From positions 1,922,001 to 1,986,000 of the forward strand of contig NZ_CP027869.1 of the NCBI RefSeq assembly GCF_005490985.1: 64,000 nucleotides of DNA, read 5' to 3'. The notes below the pieces were generated by a model. That model did no database searches. It was not told where the DNA came from and was given only the letters and a program-made list of their open reading frames with translations. The stretch comes from Curtobacterium sp. SGAir0471. GTDB lineage: Bacteria > Actinomycetota > Actinomycetes > Actinomycetales > Microbacteriaceae. The translations under genes and the position numbers were made by a program. How positions within the stretch are numbered: position 1 is the stretch's first letter; each line of letters starts with the position of its first letter. Shown in pieces: positions 37,573 to 45,836 of this stretch.

Positions 37573-38907
37573 CTACCCGAACAGGTTGACGGGGCGGACG
37601 ATGTCGGCGTAGATGAGCAGGGCGCTCATCCCCGCCAGCAGCACGACGACGACCATCGTCAGCGGCATCGTCTTCGCGAGGTCGATCGCGCCCGGGTCGG
37701 GCTTCCCGACGAGCACGTACGCGCGGCGCTTCACGGCCTCCCACAGCGCACCCGCGATGTGCCCGCCGTCGAGGGGCAGGAGCGGCACCATGTTCAGCAC
37801 GAACAGGCCGATGTTCAGCGAGGCGAGCAACCCGAGGATCGTGTACGCCTTGTCGACGACGGGCACACCGCTCATCGACGAGACCTCTCCGATCGCCCGG
37901 CCCACGCCGACGACCGACACCGGGCTGTCCTGCGACCGCTCCTGCGCGCCGAACGCGGCGTTCCACACGGCGACGAGACGCTGCGGCAGGTCGATGATCA
38001 GGTGAGCGGACGCGGCGATCTGCGCGCCGGTCGCGGGCAGCACCGCGGCGGGCGACTGCCGGACCAACGACTGCCCGATGCTGACGCCGACGACGCCCAC
38101 GCGCTGCGTCTTCGTGGTGCCGTCCGCGTTCTTCGCGACCGTGCCCTGCTCGGTCACGACGTCACGGGTCGCGAGCTGCGGCGTGACCTCGAGCGTCCGG
38201 CGCTGCCCGTCGCGCTCGACGACGACCGTGACCGACTCGCCCGCCGACCGCTGGAAGACCCGGGAGACCTCGGCGATCGTCGGGTCCTGCTGCCCGTCCA
38301 CCGCGAGCACGACGTCGCCGTCGCGGATGCCCGCCTGCTTCGCGGGCGACTCCGCGTCGCCCGGCGTGCACCGCGTCGCACTGCTCGTCGGCAGCACGCA
38401 ATCGACGCTCGACGTGAAGGTCGTGGTCGGCGCACCGAACCCGCACAGCAGCACCCCGAACAGCACGATGCCGATCACCAGGTTCATGGCCGGACCGGCG
38501 ACCATCACGATGATCCGCTTCCACGGCGTCAGCCGGTAGAACGCCCGCGAGTCGTCGCCGCCCGAATCGGCGATCTGCTCCGCGCTGGCCTGGCGGGCGT
38601 CCTGCACGAAGGCGCCGTACATCCCGGTGTTCGTGATCGCGTTCGGCTTGCCGGACGCACGGGGCTTGAGCATGCCGACCATCGAGATGTACCCGCCGAG
38701 CAGGATCGGCCGGATGCCGTACTCGGTCTCGCCCCGGCGGAAGGACCAGATCGCCTTGCCGAACCCGAGGGAGTACTGCGTGACCTTCACCCCGAAGAGC
38801 TTCGCGAAGGTCAGGTGTCCCAGCTCGTGGAGTCCGATCGAGACCAGCAGGCCGACGATGAAGACGACCACGCCGAGGACGAAGAGGAGCACGGATTCGA
38901 CGGTCAC
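37573..38907 (-). CDS. Site-2 protease (RseP/Rip1-type M50 zinc metalloprotease)
   Basis: Intramembrane protease that cleaves anti-sigma factors and other membrane substrates. 444 residues. First helix with the zinc motif HELGH, a PDZ domain (KQAGIRDGDVVLAVDGQ), and the third-helix metal ligand motif NMVPLLPLDGGH. GTG 38907 (VTVESVLLFVLG) lies 6 nt after TACCCT and begins just before the first helix; the frame open upstream is noise. Adjacent to dxr as in most Gram-positive and proteobacterial genomes. Confidence 0.95.
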   Translation of the reverse strand: MTVESVLLFVLGVVVFIVGLLVSIGLHELGHLTFAKLFGVKVTQYSLGFGKAIWSFRRGETEYGIRPILLGGYISMVGMLKPRASGKPNAITNTGMYGAFVQDARQASAEQIADSGGDDSRAFYRLTPWKRIIVMVAGPAMNLVIGIVLFGVLLCGFGAPTTTFTSSVDCVLPTSSATRCTPGDAESPAKQAGIRDGDVVLAVDGQQDPTIAEVSRVFQRSAGESVTVVVERDGQRRTLEVTPQLATRDVVTEQGTVAKNADGTTKTQRVGVVGVSIGQSLVRQSPAAVLPATGAQIAASAHLIIDLPQRLVAVWNAAFGAQERSQDSPVSVVGVGRAIGEVSSMSGVPVVDKAYTILGLLASLNIGLFVLNMVPLLPLDGGHIAGALWEAVKRRAYVLVGKPDPGAIDLAKTMPLTMVVVVLLAGMSALLIYADIVRPVNLFG

Positions 38908-38913
38908 CGTCAG

Positions 38914-38919
38914 AGGGTA
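38914..38919 (-). promoter_or_regulatory. -10 element of a leaderless site-2-protease promoter
   Basis: TACCCT on the minus strand, 6 nt before the GTG at 38907. Confidence 0.4.
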
Positions 38920-38964
38920 CGGGACCCTGCCCATGACGGAGCCGAGCGCGCCCTGAGAGGTCTG

Positions 38965-38994
38965 CCGTGCCTCCCGGCCGGCCTGGAGGCACGG
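38965..38994 (-). terminator. Terminator hairpin after dxr
   Basis: Ten perfect base pairs (38965-38974 with 38985-38994), one mismatch, then a GGCCGGCC centre that also self-pairs. Contains GTGCCTCCCGGCCGG, a motif repeated in other gaps of the window. Confidence 0.65.
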
Positions 38995-39052
38995 ATCACC
39001 GCCGGCGCGCCCGTCACGCGACCGTGTGGCGGGCTCGCGTCGTCCGCTCGCG

Positions 39053-40243
39053 TCAGCGGGCCAACAGGCGGTCCGCCTCGGTGCGCGCCCAGCGCTCCGC
39101 GGCGAGCACGCCGTCGAGGGACGGCTCCCCCGCGATGTGCACGTCGACGACGCGGCGGACCGTGTCGACGATGTCCAGGAAGCCGATCGCCCCCGCATGG
39201 AACGCGGCGACGGCCTGCTCGTTCGCGGCGTTGAACACCGCCGGGAAGGTCCCACCGAGGCCGCCGACGTGCTTTGCCAGGTCGACCGCGCCGAACGCCT
39301 CGGTGTCGAGCGGTTCGAACGTCCAGGTGCTCGCGGTCGTCCAGTCGAGCGGCACGCCGACGCCGGGCACGCGATCCGGCCAGGCGAGGCCCAGCGCGAT
39401 CGGCAGCCGCATGTCCGGCGGGGACGCCTGCGCGATCGTCGAGCCGTCGACGAACTCGACCATGGAGTGCACGATCGACTGGGCGTGCACGGTGACGTCG
39501 ATGCGGTCGTAGGGCACGTCGAACAGCAGGTGGGCCTCGATGACCTCGAGCCCCTTGTTCACCAGGGTCGCGGAGTTCGTCGTCACGACCAGCCCCATGT
39601 CCCACGTCGGGTGCGCCAGCGCCTGCGCCGGCGTGACGTCGCGCAGGCTCTCCCGGGAGCGTCCGCGGAACGGACCGCCGCTGGCCGTGAGCACGAGGCG
39701 GCGCACCTCGGAGCCGGCACCGGAACGCAGCGCCTGCGCGATCGCGGAGTGCTCGCTGTCGACAGGCACGATCTGTCCGGGACGGGCGGCGGCCTGCACC
39801 AGCGGACCACCAACGATCAGGCTCTCCTTGTTCGCGAGGGCCAGGGTCGATCCGGTCTCGAGCGCGGCGAGCGTCGGGCCGAGGCCGACGGAGCCGGTGA
39901 TGCCGTTGAGCACGACGTCCGCTGCGACGGTCCGGACGAGCCGTTCGGCGTCGACGGCACCGAACGCGGTGTCCCGGACCCCGAACCGGGCCGCCTGCTC
40001 GGCGACGAGGTCCCGGTTCGTGCCGGCGGTCAGGCCGACGACCTCGAACCGGTCGGGGTTCCGGGCGACGACGTCGAGGGCCTGCGTGCCGATCGAGCCC
40101 GTGCTGCCGAGGACGACGATGCGGCGCCTGGTCGGCGCGGCGGTGACGTCGGTGCCGCGCCCGGCGGTCGTCGGCACGGTGGCGCCGTCGGCACCGGCGG
40201 TCGTCAGCACGGTGGCGCCGTCGGCACCGGCGGTCGTCGGCAC
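39053..40243 (-). CDS. dxr: 1-deoxy-D-xylulose 5-phosphate reductoisomerase
   Basis: NADPH-dependent first committed step of the MEP pathway. 396 residues. NADPH loop [17 protein letters not shown] near residue 43, [32 protein letters not shown] and the HPTWDMG metal/substrate loop are intact. The first 36 residues are an unusual repeat ([15 protein letters not shown], three copies) encoded by a 33-bp tandem repeat at 40161-40246; internal GTGs there could be the true start. It follows the FKBP stop by 3 bp. Confidence 0.96.
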   Translation of the reverse strand: MPTTAGADGATVLTTAGADGATVPTTAGRGTDVTAAPTRRRIVVLGSTGSIGTQALDVVARNPDRFEVVGLTAGTNRDLVAEQAARFGVRDTAFGAVDAERLVRTVAADVVLNGITGSVGLGPTLAALETGSTLALANKESLIVGGPLVQAAARPGQIVPVDSEHSAIAQALRSGAGSEVRRLVLTASGGPFRGRSRESLRDVTPAQALAHPTWDMGLVVTTNSATLVNKGLEVIEAHLLFDVPYDRIDVTVHAQSIVHSMVEFVDGSTIAQASPPDMRLPIALGLAWPDRVPGVGVPLDWTTASTWTFEPLDTEAFGAVDLAKHVGGLGGTFPAVFNAANEQAVAAFHAGAIGFLDIVDTVRRVVDVHIAGEPSLDGVLAAERWARTEADRLLAR

Positions 40244-40246
40244 GGT

Positions 40247-41218
40247 TCAGCCCTTGGCGAGGATGTCGACGACGAAGACGAGCGAGGCGTCCTTCGGGAT
40301 GCCCGAGCCCTCGGGCGGGTTCGAGCCGTAGGCGTCCTCGGGGGTGGTGACGATGAGGACCTGCGAGCCGACCTTCTGTCCGACGAGTCCGGTGACGAAG
40401 CCCTTGATGAGCGAGCCCTCGGAGACGGTGAAGGTCGTCGGAGCGCCCTTCGACCACGAGGAGTCGAACTCCTTGCCGTCCGCCAGGGTCACGCCCTTGT
40501 ACTGCACGAGCGCGGTGTCGCCGTTCTCGATCGTCGCGCCGTCGCCCTGCTTCAGGACCTCGACCTCGGTCTTCGACGGGGCCGTCGCGCCCGACGGGAT
40601 CGTGATCTCCGGCTCACCGTCGGCCTTGTCCTCGACCGTGGGAAGCGACGGGTCCTGCGTCTGCGGGGTGCCGGTCGCCTTCGTCGGGGTCTGCGCGACG
40701 ACGTCCGCCACGACGACGATCTCGCCGCCGGTGTTGAAGCCGAGCGCCGAGGACTGTCCGACGACCGCGACCCGGTCGCCGACCTTCGTGCAGGCGAGCA
40801 GGGCGCCGAAGCCGGTGCCGCCGACCGAGAGCACCTGCGGGTTGCCCTGGTCGAACCCGACCGCGCCGAGCTTCGAGGCGTCCGAGGCCTTGTAGACGGC
40901 GTAGGAGACCTGGGCGAACTCGCCGTCCTTGAGTGCCCTGCCCGAGCCCTCCACCACCGTGGTGGCCTGCGGGGTCTTCGCGCTGAGCCCCTTGTCGAAG
41001 GTGACCTTCGGCGCTTCCGTGCCGGCGACAGCCCCGGTGACCTCGATGCTCTTCGACGCCGAACCCGACTCCGGGCACGACGAGATGGGCGTCGCCGTGG
41101 CGCTGGACGACGCGCTCGGCGAGGCCGAGGCGTCACCAGAGCCGTTCCCGGAGCAGGCGGCGAGTCCGAGCACGACGGCGGGGACGATGGCGATCGGGAG
41201 CAGGCGGAGACGCTTCAC
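40247..41218 (-). CDS. FKBP-type peptidyl-prolyl isomerase lipoprotein
   Basis: 323-residue exported lipoprotein. Signal peptide and lipobox LAAC with Cys22, a Ser/Ala linker, a degenerate first FKBP-like domain (about residues 55-180, AVYKASDASKLGAVGF, ALLACTKVGDRVAVVG) and a typical second FKBP domain (GDTALVQYKGVTLADGKEFDSSW, VIKGFVTGLVG-like core, LIVTTPEDAYGSNPPEG). Likely folds secreted proteins at the membrane outer face. GTG 41218. It precedes dxr by 3 bp, so it shares the transcript. Confidence 0.94.
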   Translation of the reverse strand: MKRLRLLPIAIVPAVVLGLAACSGNGSGDASASPSASSSATATPISSCPESGSASKSIEVTGAVAGTEAPKVTFDKGLSAKTPQATTVVEGSGRALKDGEFAQVSYAVYKASDASKLGAVGFDQGNPQVLSVGGTGFGALLACTKVGDRVAVVGQSSALGFNTGGEIVVVADVVAQTPTKATGTPQTQDPSLPTVEDKADGEPEITIPSGATAPSKTEVEVLKQGDGATIENGDTALVQYKGVTLADGKEFDSSWSKGAPTTFTVSEGSLIKGFVTGLVGQKVGSQVLIVTTPEDAYGSNPPEGSGIPKDASLVFVVDILAKG

Positions 41219-41224
41219 GGGGAC

Positions 41225-41701
41225 CTATCCTGCCGCACGCACCTTGGTGACCGGCGTGTGGTGGACGGGGAACGCCACCGAACGCGCGATGAAGCACAGT
41301 CGGTTCGCCTCGGCGTGCGCGGTCTCGGCGTCGGCGACCCGGTCGGCCTCGAGCACCGTGACGACGGGGCGGAGGGTGACCTCGGTGACCTCGCCGGTGC
41401 CGTCGCGGTGCACGTCGAGCGACGCCGTCGCCGTGTCCTCGTAGTCGACGACCGTGAACCCCCGCCGCACCGCCACGTAGAGGTAGCTCATCATGTGGCA
41501 CTGGGCGAGGGCGCCGAGCAGCATCTCCTCGGGGTTCCACCGGTCGCGGTCGCCGCGGAAGGCCGGGTCGGCCGACCCCGCGATGGGGTGCTTGCCCGCT
41601 GCGGTGACGTCGTGGTCGCGGCCGTAGTCCCGGTAGCCGCTGGTCCCGGTCCCCCGGTCCCCGGTCCAGCGGACGGAGACCTCGTAGGTGTGGTCGGTCA
41701 C
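41225..41701 (-). CDS. OsmC/Ohr-family peroxide-scavenging protein
   Basis: 158 residues of the OsmC family. WNPEEMLLGALAQCHMMSYLYVA carries the first redox cysteine, RLCFIARSVAFPVHHTP the second. Members reduce organic hydroperoxides with lipoyl-type thiols. GTG 41701 was taken as start because VTDHTYEVSVRWTG is the family N-terminus; the frame open upstream is antisense to the asparaginase. Divergent from the asparaginase across a duplicated 39-bp segment. Confidence 0.92.
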   Translation of the reverse strand: MTDHTYEVSVRWTGDRGTGTSGYRDYGRDHDVTAAGKHPIAGSADPAFRGDRDRWNPEEMLLGALAQCHMMSYLYVAVRRGFTVVDYEDTATASLDVHRDGTGEVTEVTLRPVVTVLEADRVADAETAHAEANRLCFIARSVAFPVHHTPVTKVRAAG

Positions 41702-41712
41702 GGTGCGCTCCT

Positions 41713-41790
41713 TCGTGCTGGTGTTCGGTGGGCGGAGCGTGTCCCGCCCGCTCGTGCTGGTGCTCGGTCGGCGGAGCATGTCCCGCCCGC
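41713..41790. repeat. 39-bp tandem duplication in the OsmC/asparaginase intergenic region
   Basis: Two head-to-tail units (41713-41751 and 41752-41790), 36 of 39 bases identical, directly abutting the asparaginase -10 region and 12 bp from the OsmC start. Each contains TCCCGCCCGC and GTGCTGGTG. Confidence 0.85.
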
Positions 41791-41794
41791 TCGC

Positions 41795-41800
41795 TACGAT
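41795..41800 (+). promoter_or_regulatory. -10 element of a leaderless asparaginase promoter
   Basis: TACGAT on the plus strand, 6 nt before the ATG at 41807 and immediately after the 39-bp duplication. Confidence 0.5.
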
Positions 41801-41806
41801 GACGAC

Positions 41807-42799
41807 ATGACGGTGAGCCACGACGTCCGCACAGACCGCCATCCTCTCACCGCCGAGGGCTCCGTCGAGCTCGCGGTGCTCGACCGGAACGGCTTCGACG
41901 AGAGCCGCCACGTCGGCGCCGGCGTGGTGGTCGCCGCGGACGGGACCGTGCTCGACGCCGTCGGCGACGTGAGCGCGAGCATCTACCCGCGCTCCACCAT
42001 GAAGCCGTTCCAGGCACTGGCGATCCGTCGCGCCGGTGCGGTCTTCAGCGACGACGAACTCGTCCTCACGACGGCCAGCCATGCCGGGACCGTGCCGCAC
42101 CAGGCCCTCGCGCTGCACATGCTCGAGTCCTTCGACCACGTCGAGTCCGACCTCGGGTGCCCGCCCGACCTGCCGTTCGACCGCGCCACCGCGCGCACGA
42201 TGGACGGCCCGCGCCGCCTGGCGATGAACTGCTCGGGCAAGCACGCCGGGATGCTCGCCGCGTGCCGTGTGAACGGGTGGGACGAGGCGACCTACCTCGA
42301 GGTGACGCACCCGCTCCAGCAGCGCGTCCGCGAGACCGTCGAGGAGTACACCGGCGAGGTCGTCGACGTCGTCGGTACGGACGGCTGCGGTGCGCCCGTG
42401 TTCCCGCTGACCCTGCGCGGACTCGCGCGCGGCTTCGCCGGGGTCGTCGCACGGTCGGACGCGGACACCGCAGCGCTCGTCGACGCGGTGCTCGACCACC
42501 CGTGGGCGATCGACGGCGTCGGGCGCGCCAACACCGTGACGATCGAACGGCTCCGGGTGCTCGCGAAGTTCGGCGCGGAGGGCGTGATGGTGATGGGCCT
42601 GCCCGGTGGTGCGGCGGTGGCCGTGAAGACGCTCGACGGCTCCCAGCGCGCCGGGACGCTCGCGGCCCTCACGCTGCTCGAGCGCAACGGTCTGGTCGAC
42701 GCCGCGGGGGTCGCGGACGTGCTGGCCGCCACGGGCGAGCAGGTGCTCGGCGGTGGCGTGCCGGTCGGCACGGTCCGCGCGGGGTCCGGGTTGCGCTGA
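41807..42799 (+). CDS. Asparaginase II-family amidohydrolase
   Basis: 330 residues of the Asparaginase_II family (thermolabile-type, Rhizobium etli AnsA-like). VYPRSTMKPFQALAIR-like start (IYPRSTMKPFQA), TTASHAGTVPHQALA, MNCSGKHAGMLAACR and GTDGCGAPVFPLTL are the family's conserved blocks. Hydrolyses asparagine to aspartate and ammonia, in the cytoplasm as no signal peptide is seen. ATG 41807 fits the leaderless promoter; the frame is open upstream but non-coding. Confidence 0.94.
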   Translation: MTVSHDVRTDRHPLTAEGSVELAVLDRNGFDESRHVGAGVVVAADGTVLDAVGDVSASIYPRSTMKPFQALAIRRAGAVFSDDELVLTTASHAGTVPHQALALHMLESFDHVESDLGCPPDLPFDRATARTMDGPRRLAMNCSGKHAGMLAACRVNGWDEATYLEVTHPLQQRVRETVEEYTGEVVDVVGTDGCGAPVFPLTLRGLARGFAGVVARSDADTAALVDAVLDHPWAIDGVGRANTVTIERLRVLAKFGAEGVMVMGLPGGAAVAVKTLDGSQRAGTLAALTLLERNGLVDAAGVADVLAATGEQVLGGGVPVGTVRAGSGLR

Positions 42800-42807
42800 C
42801 CGGCTGC

Positions 42808-42829
42808 TGCGCTCCCCCGTCGGAGCGCA
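42808..42829. terminator. Hairpin between the asparaginase and the 42846 gene
   Basis: Perfect 8-bp stem (42808-42815 with 42822-42829), 6-nt loop, 8 bp past the asparaginase stop, between convergent genes. Confidence 0.6.
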
Positions 42830-42845
42830 CCGCATCCAGGGCACC

Positions 42846-43778
42846 TCACCCTGGTACGGGAGCGAGGTCCGCACCGAGCGGATCGCCCGGAGACCGGGTG
42901 CCCACCAGCAGCGGGAGCACCGGGTCCAGGGGCACCGGTCCGCCGCCGCCGCTGTCGCCGCCGCCGCTGTCGCCGTCGCCGTCGCCCCAGACGCGACAGC
43001 CGTGGCGCGTGACCTCCAGGACCCGGTCGTGCCGTCGTGGGAGCAGACCGACTCCGGGCACGAGCACGACGGTCGCCCACGGCCGGCCCAGATCGTCGAG
43101 GCGCGCGGCGACGGCTGTGCCGGTCGGCGTCGGGCGGAGCCCGGGTGGCGCTCCCGATCGAGAGCCGTCATCGGTGACGATCCGGACGTCCGGACCCGGC
43201 TCGTCGGTACTGACGGCATCGGCCGCGGCACCGACGACCGCGGCACCGACGACCGCGGCACCGAGGACTGCGGCACCGTCGACCCCGGCATGGTCGGCCG
43301 CCGCCGTGCGACCGACCCCGAGCCCGGTGAGCTGCGCGCCGAGCGCCTCGAACACCGCGCGCGCACAGGGGCCGGGCCCGACGACGACCACGTGGCACGG
43401 CGCGGACGGCCCCACCTCGACGCTCTCGGTCCCCCCGTCCGGTCGTCGACCGAGCACCAGCGTGCCGCCGGCATCGGCGCACGGGGCCGAGGGCGGGTCA
43501 CGGTCGGCCACACGGCCCGACTCGCCCGCGCCGGTGCCGCCTGCGGGCACGGACCCGTGATGTCCCGAGGTGTCGACCGGGCCCGGCGGCAGGGTGACGA
43601 CGACCCGGGGCGGACCAGCACCGGGAGCACGTACCGTCAACGCGTCGAGCACCGCGCAGCACGCCGCCGCCGCGAGCAGCACCACCCTGGCCGTCCCGGC
43701 GAGGTCGGCGAGGACCCCGACGAGCACGAGCACCACGGCCGACCCGACCAGGCACCATCGAGCGACGAGCGGAGACAT
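42846..43778 (-). CDS. Hypothetical membrane protein with possible degenerate FtsK/EccC-like segment
   Basis: 310 residues from ATG 43778 (GTG 43790 also possible). Two N-terminal transmembrane helices (LVGSAVVLVLVGVLADLAG; VVLLAAAACCAVLDAL), then a soluble part with VLGRRPDGGTESVEVGPSAPCHVVVVGPG. This resembles the stretch before the P-loop of FtsK/EccC-type ATPases, but the Walker A that should follow is PGPCARAVFEAL, without GK[ST]. WATVVLVPGVGLLPRR would correspond to a Walker B-like strand. An Ala/Gly/Val repeat lies between. Function unknown; the ATPase relationship is my inference. Follows the FHA operon after a terminator. Confidence 0.65.
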   Translation of the reverse strand: MSPLVARWCLVGSAVVLVLVGVLADLAGTARVVLLAAAACCAVLDALTVRAPGAGPPRVVVTLPPGPVDTSGHHGSVPAGGTGAGESGRVADRDPPSAPCADAGGTLVLGRRPDGGTESVEVGPSAPCHVVVVGPGPCARAVFEALGAQLTGLGVGRTAAADHAGVDGAAVLGAAVVGAAVVGAAADAVSTDEPGPDVRIVTDDGSRSGAPPGLRPTPTGTAVAARLDDLGRPWATVVLVPGVGLLPRRHDRVLEVTRHGCRVWGDGDGDSGGGDSGGGGPVPLDPVLPLLVGTRSPGDPLGADLAPVPG

Positions 43779-43788
43779 GCCGAGAGCC

Positions 43789-43830
43789 AAGCAGCCCCAT
43801 GTGTCCGTGCTCGGACTCTTGGGGCTGCTT
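43789..43830 (-). terminator. Terminator of the kinase/FHA operon
   Basis: Outer 11-bp arms AAGCAGCCCCA (43789-43799) and TGGGGCTGCTT (43820-43830) with an inner GTCCG/CGGAC stem, 57 bp past the zinc-ribbon/FHA stop and just upstream of the next gene. Confidence 0.65.
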
Positions 43831-43886
43831 GTGGACGCAGTGCGACGAGGGCCCCGCTGTGGAGGACGGTCGTCGCCGCTGCCGGA

Positions 43887-45836
43887 CTACTGCACGAGGA
43901 AGAACTGCTCGCCGATGTCGACCCGCGCGCCACGCTCCACCCGGTAGCGACGTCCGGGTTCGCAGCGCCGGATGCTCCCGTCGATGTGCCGGATGACCGT
44001 GCCGTTGCCCGAGTGTCGGTCCGACACCCAGAGGTCGTCGCCGTCACGTCCGAGCTCGAGGTGCGTCTTCGACACCGACTTGCCGGGGTCGTGCACCGTC
44101 AGCAGGTCGTCGAAGCGCTCCGCCGGCTCCGGGCGTGGCAGACGCCCGAGCAGGCCCGTCCCGTGGACGGCGGTGCGCTCCCCGGTGCTGAAGTGCAGCA
44201 CGAAGGGCGCGGTCGACTCGGTCTTCACGACGATGCGCGTCTCCTCGACGTCCTCGTCGGGGTCGAGGTCACCGCTCGACGGCACCATCGCGATGTCGAC
44301 CGGCGGGAGGACCGGCCCGATCGAGCCCGGGATCGGCGGTAGCGGAGCAGCGCGCGGGACCGGCGGCAGGTCCTGATCACCGGTTTCGACGCCCACGCCG
44401 TCGCGGACGTCAGCGTCGGTGGACCGGGCCGAGGACGGCACGGTGGGCGAGACCGGCTCGGGCGGGATCGCCGCGCCGTCGGTCGCGCGCTCGGGCTCCT
44501 CGACCTCGGACCGCGCCCCGTCGACGTCGTCGACGTCGACCGGGCCAGCATCGGCCGCACCGGCATCGGTCGCGACGTCCGCGGCCCGATCACGCTCGGC
44601 GGCTCGGTCGCCGTCAGCGACGAGATCGCCGTCAGCGACTCGATGGCCGTCGGGGGCGCCGGTCGCCGAGTCGTCGTCGAGCTCGGACGCTCCGGACCCG
44701 CCGTCGACGCCGTTCTCCGACGGCTCGTCGCCGGCGCGGACCTCGTCGTCGGCTGCCCAGTCCGGCCGGGCCATCGGCAGCGGGACGACCGGGCCGGTGA
44801 AGGCCGCGGTCACGGTCGGACGGACGGCACCGCACTCCGCACAGAAGATGTCGTCGGGCTCGAGGGTGTGGCCGCACACTGGGCAGGTCGCAGGTCCGCT
44901 CCCCGGAGCGATCAGCGGCGTCGGCGCGGGACGACGATCGACCAGGGGTTCGACCACCGCGGTGTCGCCGGCACGGGACTGCTCGTCACCGGACGACACC
45001 TCGTGCTGGTCCTCGACGGGCGGATCGGCGGCGGCGGGACCACGCCCGACCCACCAGGAGGGTCGCGAGGGCGCTGCCGTCGGCTGCTGCGCGACAGGAG
45101 GAGACCACACCGGGGCCGCAGGCGGTTCGGGGCGCTCCGACGTCGCGTCGGTGGTCGGCGCGAGCCGGGTGCGTTCGGTGTCGGCGAGCTCGCCGGACGA
45201 GGTGCTCCGGTCAGCCGAGGCGAGCGGGTCCGGGGAGGACGGGTACGCATCGGGGTCGAGGGGCGGCTCCACCTCCGGAGCACCCGCCCGCAGGTCGGCT
45301 GCGCCCGACACGGCCGAGGTGCCCGCCGGACTCCCGGTCTCGCCGGCTCCGGCGCCGGTCGCGGGGGTACCGGTCGCGTCGCTACCGGTTGCGGCGGTAC
45401 CGACCGGATCAGCACCGATCGCCCCGGTACCGGTCGATCCCGTCCCGCGGCGTGGTCGGCCCGGGTCGCCGTCCTCGGGTCGCGCCCACGAGGGTCCACC
45501 GACCGGAGCGCCGGGGACGGCGTGATCGGGCGGACCCATCGGCCCGGCCGGTGCTGACGGACGATCGGGCACGGGACCCGGGGACCGCCGGTCCTCGCCG
45601 GTGAGCCAAGCACGCGTCGCGGGGTCGAGCGTCGCCTCCGGCAACCACGCCTCGGCCGCCGGGTCGGGCCGGTGACCGTACTGGTCGGGCTGGCGGAGCG
45701 GCGGCGGTGGGGTGTCGTCCGCGGGCGCCGCCGGAGCGGGCCGGCGGTTCGCCGAGACGTTCACCGACCGCCCGCACTCACCGCAGAAGATCGCGCCGTC
45801 CGGCAGCATCGATCCGCAGTGTTCGCATCTGATCAC
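43887..45836 (-). CDS. Double zinc-ribbon, FHA-domain protein
   Basis: 649 residues, cytoplasmic. Two zinc ribbons of the CxxC...CxxC type: CEHCGSMLPDGAIFCGECG at residues 4-22 and CPVCGHTLEPDDIFCAECG near residue 320. Between and after them lie long Pro/Gly/Ala/Asp-rich disordered linkers with short repeats ([11 protein letters not shown] units). The C-terminal 100 residues are an FHA phosphothreonine-binding domain, with SVSKTHLEL and SDRHSGNGTVI. GTG 45836 overlaps the transglutaminase-like gene by 4 bp. It should read phosphothreonine marks made by the operon kinase, possibly bridging to the membrane partner. Confidence 0.9.
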   Translation of the reverse strand: MIRCEHCGSMLPDGAIFCGECGRSVNVSANRRPAPAAPADDTPPPPLRQPDQYGHRPDPAAEAWLPEATLDPATRAWLTGEDRRSPGPVPDRPSAPAGPMGPPDHAVPGAPVGGPSWARPEDGDPGRPRRGTGSTGTGAIGADPVGTAATGSDATGTPATGAGAGETGSPAGTSAVSGAADLRAGAPEVEPPLDPDAYPSSPDPLASADRSTSSGELADTERTRLAPTTDATSERPEPPAAPVWSPPVAQQPTAAPSRPSWWVGRGPAAADPPVEDQHEVSSGDEQSRAGDTAVVEPLVDRRPAPTPLIAPGSGPATCPVCGHTLEPDDIFCAECGAVRPTVTAAFTGPVVPLPMARPDWAADDEVRAGDEPSENGVDGGSGASELDDDSATGAPDGHRVADGDLVADGDRAAERDRAADVATDAGAADAGPVDVDDVDGARSEVEEPERATDGAAIPPEPVSPTVPSSARSTDADVRDGVGVETGDQDLPPVPRAAPLPPIPGSIGPVLPPVDIAMVPSSGDLDPDEDVEETRIVVKTESTAPFVLHFSTGERTAVHGTGLLGRLPRPEPAERFDDLLTVHDPGKSVSKTHLELGRDGDDLWVSDRHSGNGTVIRHIDGSIRRCEPGRRYRVERGARVDIGEQFFLVQ

